From contig JAQWZS010000230.1 in the NCBI GenBank assembly GCA_029253325.1, forward strand, positions 1 to 32,728: a stretch of 32,728 nucleotides of DNA, in the 5' to 3' direction. Shown here in pieces: positions 24,268 through 31,039 of this stretch (positions are counted from its first letter, which is position 1; each line of letters begins with the position of its first letter). Made by a program: the position numbers and the translations under genes. The DNA is from Bacteroidia bacterium. GTDB taxonomy: Bacteria; Bacteroidota; Bacteroidia; NS11-12g; UBA9320. Under the pieces are notes generated by a model that had not been told where the DNA came from, ran no database searches, and was given only the letters and a program-made list of their open reading frames with translations.

Positions 24268-26322
24268 TTGTTAGTTTTTAAAAAAAATCAATTATTGTTT
24301 TTAAGTTTTTTAATGCTTATGTCATTAAAAACAATTTATGGCCAATCTTATTTTGCTAACGGAAATGCTAGGGCTTTAGGAGGAAATTGTTATCAATTGA
24401 CAGGTGCTCTCGATTGGCAATTAGGTTCTGTTTGGTATGCTGATCCAATTGATTTATCTAAGGATTTTGATTTGGAGTTTTATTTAAATTTTGGTGATAA
24501 AGATGATACTGGTGCTGATGGTATTGTATTTGTCATGCAGGATGTAAGTAATAAAGCAATTGGAAAAGCAGGTGGTGGGCTAGGATTTGAAGGTTTTTTA
24601 CCAAGTTTTGGTATTGAGTTTGATGATTTTAACAATCTAGATAAAGGTGATTTGGTTAGTGATCACATAGCCATTTTAAAAAATGGGAGTGTCGATCATA
24701 ATAGTTCGAATAGTATTAGTGCTCCTGTGCCTGCACTTCCTGGAGCAGTTAATATTGAGGATGGGCAAGATCATTTGGTTCGAATAGTATGGATTGAAAA
24801 TACCAAAGAATTACAGGTTTGGTTTGATTGTAATCTTCGACAACAAATCACCTACGATATTCAAAAAAATATTTTTAATGGAGATAATTTGGTTTATTGG
24901 GGTTTTACATCTTCTACAGGAGGATTAAATAATCGTCAAACGGTTTGTTTACGTGATGATATATTGGTTGATGATACCATGACATTATGTAAAGGAGAAT
25001 CCATCTTATTGAATGCACGTGATAGTAAAGATGATCAATATACCTGGACGCCAAATCTATATTTAAATGATAATTCTATACGAACACCTTCTTGTTCAAC
25101 TACTCAACCTATAACTTATTATGTAGAATATAAAGACTTATGTGACAATGTTTTCAAGGATACCTTACATGTGGAAGTAGACGAACCATTCAATTTAGAT
25201 GATGCAAAGGATACATTGTTGTGTAATGGTTTAGGGTATTCATTTGATTTTACATTAAATTATGATTCTATTCGTTGGAATAGTGGTTCTCGAAGTAAAA
25301 AAATAACATGGTTTACAGAAGGGGAGTATTCTTTAAGAGCATGGCAAGGAGTATGTTATGATGATGATACCTTTAATATTACAACAAGTGTTAGTCCAGT
25401 AATTACAATTACAGGTGATAGTGTATTCTGTCAGGGTGATTCTACACTAATAAACCTTGAAATTATCCCAAGTGATGCCGTTTATTATTGGGAGGACGGA
25501 TTGTCAAGTTTGTCTCGTTACTTTAGTTCATCGGATGACATTCTTGTAGTGGCTAAGAATGGTTGTGATTCAGTGTCTCAAAACTATTCAACTCGTGAAA
25601 TTATTTTGGAAGAATTATCTCTTGGAAATGATACATTTCTTTGTATGGGAGATACACTTACGATTGGGCCAAAGTCGTTAAACTCAGTCGACTATGCCTG
25701 GAGTACTGGTAGTAGCCTATCGAGAATAGATTTAACAGAAGCAGGGACTTACACTCTTGAAATTAGTAAAGAAAACAAATGTTATGACTCAGATACTATT
25801 TTAGTAAGTGACTTGGAGGTTCCACTATTGGATAATATAGATGATATTCTTTTATGTAAAAGTGAGAAAATAGAGTTATCTATACCTAATTCGAATGGTC
25901 AAGTAATATGGAATAATCAAGAAATAGGAGAGTCTTATATCTTGGAAAATATTGATGGAAAGGTTGATGTTAAGATGACTAATTTATGTGGAGAGGATAG
26001 TTTATCATTTGATGTAAGCTTAATTGATTGTTATTGTAATCTGTTTTATCCTAATGCATTTACACCAAATGATGACAACCTGAATGATTTTTTTAGACCA
26101 ACACCAGATTGTCCAAAACTTTTTGAGTTTAAATTACAAGTATATAATCGTTGGGGGGAGCTTATTTTTGAAACGACAGACATAAACGAATCTTGGGATG
26201 GTACTTACCAGAATAAGAGATGTCAAGATGGAGTATATTTTTGGACTTCAAACTGGAAGGGTGTACTAAATGGAATTTCACAAGTACAATCATCTAAAGG
26301 TGTTGTCCATTTAATGAGATAA
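24268..26322 (+). CDS. L-type-lectin-like surface protein with Ig-like repeats and CHU_C T9SS domain
   Basis: The 684-residue protein has a signal peptide (ending KTIYGQ). A legume-lectin-like jelly roll follows at about 27-230, recognised by GADGIVFVMQD, GGGLGFEGFLPSFGIEFD and YWGFTSSTGGLNNRQTV. Then come several short Ig/PKD-like repeats with a recurring LCxG(D/E)S(T/I)L pattern (CKGESILLNA, FCQGDSTLINL, LCMGDTLTIGP). The last ~85 residues are a CHU_C sorting domain (FYPNAFTPNDDNLNDFF, VYNRWGELIFET, CQDGVYFWTSNW). It is therefore T9SS cargo displayed on or shed from the surface, probably binding glycans. The start is TTG; the first internal ATG would cut the signal peptide too short. A bidirectional terminator follows at once. 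Confidence 0.85.
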   Translation: MLVFKKNQLLFLSFLMLMSLKTIYGQSYFANGNARALGGNCYQLTGALDWQLGSVWYADPIDLSKDFDLEFYLNFGDKDDTGADGIVFVMQDVSNKAIGKAGGGLGFEGFLPSFGIEFDDFNNLDKGDLVSDHIAILKNGSVDHNSSNSISAPVPALPGAVNIEDGQDHLVRIVWIENTKELQVWFDCNLRQQITYDIQKNIFNGDNLVYWGFTSSTGGLNNRQTVCLRDDILVDDTMTLCKGESILLNARDSKDDQYTWTPNLYLNDNSIRTPSCSTTQPITYYVEYKDLCDNVFKDTLHVEVDEPFNLDDAKDTLLCNGLGYSFDFTLNYDSIRWNSGSRSKKITWFTEGEYSLRAWQGVCYDDDTFNITTSVSPVITITGDSVFCQGDSTLINLEIIPSDAVYYWEDGLSSLSRYFSSSDDILVVAKNGCDSVSQNYSTREIILEELSLGNDTFLCMGDTLTIGPKSLNSVDYAWSTGSSLSRIDLTEAGTYTLEISKENKCYDSDTILVSDLEVPLLDNIDDILLCKSEKIELSIPNSNGQVIWNNQEIGESYILENIDGKVDVKMTNLCGEDSLSFDVSLIDCYCNLFYPNAFTPNDDNLNDFFRPTPDCPKLFEFKLQVYNRWGELIFETTDINESWDGTYQNKRCQDGVYFWTSNWKGVLNGISQVQSSKGVVHLMR

Positions 26323-26358
26323 AAAAAAGTCCCTCACAAACGTGAGAGACTTTTTTTT
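26321..26358. terminator. Bidirectional rho-independent terminator
   Basis: An A run and GTC-C-CTCAC (to 26337) are mirrored by GTGAG-A-GAC and a T run (26342-26358) around a short loop, so the structure reads as a terminator on both strands. It separates the lectin/CHU_C gene (+) from the small basic protein gene (-). Confidence 0.88.
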
Positions 26359-26376
26359 ATAGATTAGAGAAAATAA

Positions 26377-26628
26377 TTACTCCTCTGTTTTTACTTCTTG
26401 TACTTCTTCTTTAACAACTTCCTTTTTAGGAGCAGCTTTCTTTGCTTTTGCAGGTTTTGTGTTCATTGATGATAAAACTTCCATCACTCCACCAACAACT
26501 ACACCAGATTCCTCCTTGTTAGGAGATTCTACAGTAGATTTACTTATTAATCTCTTGATAGTTGCAACCCTAACCTTAGCTACAGTTTTGTTTTTTCTAC
26601 CTTTTCTTTCTAATCGTGTTACTCCCAT
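26377..26628 (-). CDS. Small basic protein with Lys/Ala/Glu-rich tail, function unknown
   Basis: I use ATG at 26626-26628 (MGVTRLERKGRKNKTVAKVR), giving 83 residues; the track's TTG start six codons upstream falls on the promoter -7 element. The first ~30 residues are very basic and look nucleic-acid-binding, a short middle segment is hydrophobic (SGVVVGGVMEVL), and the tail (KPAKAKKAAPKKEVVKEE) is low-complexity like histone H1 or some ribosomal protein tails. I recall similar short basic proteins as conserved hypotheticals in Bacteroidota but cannot name a family. A ribosome- or nucleoid-associated role is an inference from composition only. It has its own -7 promoter element and ends at a bidirectional terminator, so it is a monocistronic unit. 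Confidence 0.75.
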   Translation of the reverse strand: MGVTRLERKGRKNKTVAKVRVATIKRLISKSTVESPNKEESGVVVGGVMEVLSSMNTKPAKAKKAAPKKEVVKEEVQEVKTEE

Positions 26629-26643
26629 TGCTAAAAATTTGTG

Positions 26644-26651
26644 CAAATGTA
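26644..26651 (-). promoter_or_regulatory. -7 element for the small basic protein gene
   Basis: On the minus strand TACATTTG, identical to the rnpB element, ends 15 bases before ATG 26628. The 48-base gap to the divergent gene at 26677 must hold both promoters. Confidence 0.5.
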
Positions 26652-26676
26652 ATACTTTTACAATTGATAATTAATC

Positions 26677-27261
26677 ATGATAAGAAAAAAAATAAGTTCC
26701 TCTATTCCGTCTTTTTTTTATTCGTATGAAACAAATGTACCTTTCAAGCATTGTACGATGTGTAATGAGTCGTTTACGGATTCATCCCGGTATTTTATTG
26801 AAAAGGTTTTTAAGCAAAATATAGTCTTAAATAAATCAGAAATAGTATACGAATATGCCATTTGCGAATTGTGTGCGACATCGATGTCTAATGAAATCAG
26901 CGAAGAAAGTAAATTATCGATTACTGAGCTATATGAAGCACACAGCGAAAATTTACTCCGTAAAATTGATTACTTGCATCGTACGGAAAAATATTCGATT
27001 GACAGCTGGGTTGACCGTTGTTCAATGACGGGTAAAGAAGTTCGGCTTTGTGATGAATATGCAGTGAATGGTATAGTTGAAAATGGATGTTTGGTATATG
27101 AGCATACACCTATTGTAATTTCAGATGACTTTGTTCAAAAAATTCAAGAAGTCTTATCTAAGGAAACCAAAGACACATTTAATGACTTCAAAAAACAAAT
27201 AACGGATTGTAGTCCTTCAGTTGAAGATTTAATCTTTTCCCCTTCACCAAGTATTTTTTAA
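26677..27261 (+). CDS. Hypothetical protein with two CxxC (zinc-ribbon-like) motifs
   Basis: The 194-residue protein has no signal peptide and begins at ATG MIRKKISSS. Two CxxC pairs occur, CTMC (26-29) and CELC (63-66), spaced like a zinc ribbon, and four further cysteines lie at 115, 125, 138 and 178. The rest is charged and mostly helical in appearance (SITELYEAHSENLLRKIDYLHR; FVQKIQEVLSKETKDTFNDF). No enzyme motif is recognisable. It is divergent from the small basic protein gene across 48 bases, and ends at a terminator shared with a leftward T9SS protein gene. I infer a soluble cytoplasmic zinc-binding protein; it is not a family I can name. Confidence 0.72.
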   Translation: MIRKKISSSIPSFFYSYETNVPFKHCTMCNESFTDSSRYFIEKVFKQNIVLNKSEIVYEYAICELCATSMSNEISEESKLSITELYEAHSENLLRKIDYLHRTEKYSIDSWVDRCSMTGKEVRLCDEYAVNGIVENGCLVYEHTPIVISDDFVQKIQEVLSKETKDTFNDFKKQITDCSPSVEDLIFSPSPSIF

Positions 27262-27280
27262 TATGTTGGTGGTATGCCAT

Positions 27281-27313
27281 AAAAAAACCTCACCAAAATG
27301 GTGAGGTTTTTTT
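27281..27313. terminator. Bidirectional rho-independent terminator
   Basis: AAAAAAACCTCACCA (27281-27295), a 3-base loop and TGGTGAGGTTTTTTT (27299-27313) form a perfect 15-base hairpin with A/T tracts on both sides. It serves the converging genes ending at 27261 (+) and 27335 (-). Confidence 0.93.
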
Positions 27314-27334
27314 CTAATGATTTAAAGCTAATAG

Positions 27335-28639
27335 TTAGTTAACAATGAATTTTTTGGTTGCAGAACCAAATTCAGTTGATATATTATACAAGTACATCCC
27401 TGTATTTAGATCATTGATTGAAACATCAATATTATGTTGTCCAGGAACGTAAAATTGGTTAGTTACATTCTTTACAACCTTACCTTGTAAATCAGTAATA
27501 CTTATATTTACATTACTAGGTTTGATGATTTTAAAATCAGCAAATAATACGTCGCTTTGTTTTGCTGGGTTAGGCTTTAATGCAAATGATACATTATCAT
27601 TGATATCGTTGATTCCTACATTTTGACCAGATACTTTAAATAGGATGTAATTGAAAAGCTTGTTTGCTCCTGGAGGTGCATAAGGCAGGAAGAACCAGTT
27701 TTCATTATCAGAATAACGCTGACCACTAAAAAGAAGTAATCCATGATTTTGTGATTCATCAGAAACAGTTATTCCACCAGTACCTTGCATATTTAGCAAA
27801 CTAAACATCGAAAGATTGTTAGCGTCTAGATTATTAGAATCATTGTTTGTAAGTGGTTGTCCCAAAGTTGATGCTCCAATCTTTGGCATGAACTGAACAG
27901 TAACACCAAATAAGTTTCCTCTTTCAGGATCATTATTAGCAGGAGTGACATCAACATTTACAGCTAAATCAAGACTTCCAGCAATGAAAGATGCAAAAGA
28001 AGTTCTGAAGAATCCTTCAGTATTATCTGTACTATCAAGTCTAACAATCTCAGTTTTATTTGGGTCAATTACGCTATTTGTTGCTGGAGCATAACTTACC
28101 GTTGAAGATGTTTCACCCGAGGCCCATCGAACACCGCCCATACGATCTCCAGCAGTATATGAAATTATTAATGAATCAGTAGTAGATCCAAAATTGTGGT
28201 ATTTGAATGGTATAGAGACAGAATCTATAGTATATTTTAAATGTCTTGAATATTCTAAATCATTGGAATTTACAGACCAAAATAAACTAGCAGGATCAAA
28301 CATCATCCCTCCACCATGAACATTTATGTGGTTAGGACCATCGTCGGAAGATGTTGTTGCCAATGAGTCTGGCATCATATACATACCGGTATAGTATGTG
28401 TAAGTTTCACCAAAAACACGTGCATCATCGATATAGTCGAACCATAAAGATTCTTGTCTTTTGGCCTTGAAATTAGCATAATTCTTAATCGATGATAAAT
28501 CTTCAGGTACTGGATATGCTTTTCCAAGTTTAGAAGGTTGATCAAAATTGATTGTTTGATTTGTTTGAGCATTTAGCTTAGAGAAAGATGCAGATAACAC
28601 TATGCTAAGCAATGCTAAATTTTGTAGTACTTTTTTCAT
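27335..28639 (-). CDS. T9SS type A cargo protein, function unknown
   Basis: The 434-residue protein has a clear signal peptide (ending SKLNAQ). The central part (about 60-340) is an all-beta-looking region with no motif I recognise; it contains YTYYTGMYMMPDS, IISYTAGDRMGGVRW and LDLAVNVDVTPANNDPERGN. The last ~85 residues are a type A sorting domain (SFALKPNPAKQSDVLFADF, INDLNTGMYLYNISTEFG, KKFIVN), so it is exported across the outer membrane by T9SS. It has its own -7 element and ends in a shared terminator, so it is transcribed alone. It has no obvious link to the neighbouring dehydrogenase gene. I cannot suggest an activity; a secreted adhesin-like or structural role is possible. Confidence 0.82.
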   Translation of the reverse strand: MKKVLQNLALLSIVLSASFSKLNAQTNQTINFDQPSKLGKAYPVPEDLSSIKNYANFKAKRQESLWFDYIDDARVFGETYTYYTGMYMMPDSLATTSSDDGPNHINVHGGGMMFDPASLFWSVNSNDLEYSRHLKYTIDSVSIPFKYHNFGSTTDSLIISYTAGDRMGGVRWASGETSSTVSYAPATNSVIDPNKTEIVRLDSTDNTEGFFRTSFASFIAGSLDLAVNVDVTPANNDPERGNLFGVTVQFMPKIGASTLGQPLTNNDSNNLDANNLSMFSLLNMQGTGGITVSDESQNHGLLLFSGQRYSDNENWFFLPYAPPGANKLFNYILFKVSGQNVGINDINDNVSFALKPNPAKQSDVLFADFKIIKPSNVNISITDLQGKVVKNVTNQFYVPGQHNIDVSINDLNTGMYLYNISTEFGSATKKFIVN

Positions 28640-28667
28640 TGTTCTAGATTTAAAATTAAGTATGCCT

Positions 28668-28675
28668 CAAATTTA
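28668..28675 (-). promoter_or_regulatory. -7 element for the T9SS cargo gene
   Basis: On the minus strand TAAATTTG fits TAnnTTTG and ends 28 bases before the ATG at 28639, leaving a leader of about 23 bases. No -33 element is evident. Confidence 0.4.
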
Positions 28676-28748
28676 AGTTAAATTATATAATTACATATCA
28701 TAAATATGTCATTTGGGAATCGTTTTTGATTCAATTTGAAGGATTGTT

Positions 28749-29423
28749 TTAGATGTCACCTGCCATTGGACGTAATATAATCTCTTCTAATACAGTTGTA
28801 TCAGATAATTCATAAGCTGTCCAAATAAGTTTTGCAATTGATTCTGGTTCGCTAAAACGATCTTTTGGCAGTTCAGTACCCGCCCATGAGTTGGTCAATG
28901 TTGCCCCAGGTAGAACGGCACTTACTTTAATTTTATCTTCTTTTAATTCTTCTCTCAACACCTTAGTAAAACCCATTTGGGCATATTTGCTAATGCAATA
29001 TGAACCTCCATTGAGGTAGGGAGTGATACTAGCCGTTGAACAAATATTAAATATATAAGGCTTTGAGGATTTTCTTATCGCATGAATGGTTTGGCGTGTC
29101 AAGTGATAACTCGAGGACAAGTTGGTATTTATTTGTTTTTCGAACGAACCTTCTTCTTCATCCATTAATTTACCAGGAATAAATACACCCACGTTATTAA
29201 TTAAAATATCGATGATTTTTTCTTGTCCTAAGACAAACTCTGAAAAACTTATGACACCTTGTTTTGTAGAGAGGTCTGAGGGGAATTGAATTAGGTTTTT
29301 ATGGGAAAAATTGGGATCAATTGTCCGAGCTGATGTATAAACTTTGCAATTATTTTCAAGTAAAATTAGGCATATTGCTCTACCAATACCCTTGGTGCCT
29401 CCACTAACTACTGCTACTTTCAT
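28749..29423 (-). CDS. Short-chain dehydrogenase/reductase (SDR), substrate unknown
   Basis: I choose ATG at 29421-29423 (MKVAVVSGGTKGIG), giving 224 residues; the longer TTG start in the track runs through the promoter -7 element. The cofactor loop SGGTKGIGRAI (7-17), NNVG motif (77-80), catalytic Ser129 (FNICSTAS) and YCISK (Tyr142, Lys146) are all in place, so it should be an active classical SDR using NAD(P)H. The Ser-Tyr spacing of 13 residues is standard. The substrate cannot be inferred: it stands alone between a T9SS protein gene and the divergent mla-like genes. Confidence 0.88.
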   Translation of the reverse strand: MKVAVVSGGTKGIGRAICLILLENNCKVYTSARTIDPNFSHKNLIQFPSDLSTKQGVISFSEFVLGQEKIIDILINNVGVFIPGKLMDEEEGSFEKQINTNLSSSYHLTRQTIHAIRKSSKPYIFNICSTASITPYLNGGSYCISKYAQMGFTKVLREELKEDKIKVSAVLPGATLTNSWAGTELPKDRFSEPESIAKLIWTAYELSDTTVLEEIILRPMAGDI

Positions 29424-29441
29424 GGGATAAATACTATTTGA

Positions 29442-29449
29442 CAAATGTA
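29442..29449 (-). promoter_or_regulatory. -7 element for the SDR gene
   Basis: TACATTTG on the minus strand is the same octamer as in front of rnpB and the small basic protein gene. It ends 18 bases before ATG 29423. No -33 element at the usual spacing is visible. Confidence 0.5.
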
Positions 29450-29534
29450 TGTACAAATGATTTTGTTTTATTCTGTATTAGAAAGTTTTTTACAAGCTGT
29501 GGACTATTTCATTCGTATAAAATTTAGATGTATG

Positions 29535-29542
29535 TATCTTTA
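29535..29542 (+). promoter_or_regulatory. -7-like element for the mlaE-like gene
   Basis: TATCTTTA differs from TAnnTTTG in the last base only and is followed by CACCCGAT and then ATG, giving a very short leader. TTCG at 29512-29515 is a partial -33 with a 19-base spacer. Confidence 0.4.
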
Positions 29543-29550
29543 CACCCGAT

Positions 29551-30288
29551 ATGACATTCTTTTATCATTTTGGTAAATACCTACTTTTTTTGAAAGGCAT
29601 GTTTTCAAAGCCTGAAAAATTATCAGTTTATATTGATAGAACAATTACAGAGATGAATAATATTGGAGTTGGTTCGTTGTCTATCGTTGTGATTATTGCT
29701 ATTTTCCAAGGTGCAGTTACTACGCTTCAAATCGCCTATCAATTAATTTCTCCTTTAATTGCTAAACCTGTTATTGGCTCAATAGTCAGCGATTCATCAA
29801 TGCTTGAGTTGGCACCAACAATAACATGCCTTGTTTTAGCAGGTAAGGTTGGATCTCATATCGCATCTGAAATTGGTACGATGAGGGTGAGTGAGCAGAT
29901 AGACGCTTTAGAAGTTATGGGTATTAATTCTAGTGGATACCTTGCTTTACCTAAGATTGTTGCAGGACTTATTATGATTCCCATGTTAGTTATCATTTCT
30001 ATATTTTTAAGTAATCTTGGTGGTGTAATTGCAGGTGAGGCCTCAGGTATATTAACATATGAAGAATATTTTCAAGGAGCTCGAGAGTCTTTTATGCCAT
30101 TCAATCTTTTATTTTCATTGATTAAAGCATTTACTTATGCATTTATCATTACTTCTGTTTCTGCATTTCAAGGTTATACCACTAATGGTGGAGCACTAGA
30201 GGTTGGAGCAAGTAGTACTAAAGCAGTAGTTTATAGTGCTGTTGCTATTTTATTTTCAGACTATCTTTTAGCTCAAATATTATTATGA
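29551..30288 (+). CDS. MlaE-family ABC transporter permease (phospholipid trafficking)
   Basis: The 245-residue protein has the MlaE/YrbE (PF02405) pattern: an N-terminal amphipathic stretch, IAIFQGAVTTLQIAYQL, the LVLAGKVGSHIASEIGTMRVSEQIDALEVMGI block that is the family signature, and five or so membrane segments. In Proteobacteria MlaE dimers with MlaF ATPases move phospholipids between the inner membrane and the periplasmic MlaD ring to maintain outer-membrane asymmetry. Its TGA overlaps the mlaF-like ATG by four bases (ATGA). No MlaD (MCE) gene is visible up to the end of the window. Confidence 0.9.
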   Translation: MTFFYHFGKYLLFLKGMFSKPEKLSVYIDRTITEMNNIGVGSLSIVVIIAIFQGAVTTLQIAYQLISPLIAKPVIGSIVSDSSMLELAPTITCLVLAGKVGSHIASEIGTMRVSEQIDALEVMGINSSGYLALPKIVAGLIMIPMLVIISIFLSNLGGVIAGEASGILTYEEYFQGARESFMPFNLLFSLIKAFTYAFIITSVSAFQGYTTNGGALEVGASSTKAVVYSAVAILFSDYLLAQILL

Positions 30289-31016
30289 TAGAATTAATCA
30301 ATGTTTCTAAATCCTTTAAAGGAGTTAAGGTGCTGAAAAATATCTCAACAAAATTTGAAACAGGAAAGGTGAACTTAGTTATAGGTAGTAGCGGTCATGG
30401 TAAAAGTGTCATGATGAAATGCATGGTTGGCTTGCTAAAACCCAGTTCAGGAAATGTGATGTATGATGATCGGGATTTTACTAATTTAGGGTACTCTCAA
30501 TTGCGTGAAGTTAGAAAAGAAATTGGGATGCTTTTTCAAGGAACAGCTTTGTTTGATTCGCTTACAGTGGAACAGAATGTAGAGTTTACTCTAAAGATGT
30601 TCACATCAATGACTCCAGCTGAACGAAGAGATCGAGTAGATTTTTGCTTAGAGCAAGTTGAAATGAAAGGCATCAATAACAAGTTCCCTGCGGAAATAAG
30701 TGGGGGTATGAAAAAACGTGTAGGAATAGCTAGAGCAATTGCACTTGATATAAAGTATCTGTTTTGTGATGAACCCAATTCAGGGCTAGATCCTGTTACT
30801 TCTCGTGTAATTGATGAATTACTTAAGAGTATCACAGAAGAATTTAATATTACCACCATCATAAATACCCACGACATGAAAACCGTTTTTGATATTGGTG
30901 ATGATGTAATATTTATATACCAAGGAATGAACGAATGGAGTGGCAAGGTGAAAGACATCCATTCTAGTAATAACGAAATGCTAACTAATTTTATAAAAGC
31001 ATCTTATTTCGATTAA
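30285..31016 (+). CDS. MlaF-family ABC transporter ATP-binding protein
   Basis: The 243-residue protein is a complete ABC ATPase: Walker A GSSGHGKS (34-41), Q-loop LFQGTALFDSL (83-93), signature EISGGMKKR, Walker B YLFCDEP (158-164) and switch His in NTHD. FQGTALFDSLTVEQNV and the GMKKRVGIARAIALD segment are typical of MlaF rather than sugar or drug transporters. It powers lipid transfer by the MlaE-like permease encoded directly upstream, with a 4-base overlap. An S46 peptidase gene follows 23 bases after its stop and may be co-transcribed. Confidence 0.92.
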   Translation: MIELINVSKSFKGVKVLKNISTKFETGKVNLVIGSSGHGKSVMMKCMVGLLKPSSGNVMYDDRDFTNLGYSQLREVRKEIGMLFQGTALFDSLTVEQNVEFTLKMFTSMTPAERRDRVDFCLEQVEMKGINNKFPAEISGGMKKRVGIARAIALDIKYLFCDEPNSGLDPVTSRVIDELLKSITEEFNITTIINTHDMKTVFDIGDDVIFIYQGMNEWSGKVKDIHSSNNEMLTNFIKASYFD

Positions 31017-31039
31017 TTAAAGACCCAATAAATTTGAAC

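Noticed and set aside
30536-30958. 140-residue minus-strand ORF inside the mlaF-like gene
   Set aside because: It is antisense to conserved ABC ATPase motifs, with no promoter or family resemblance.
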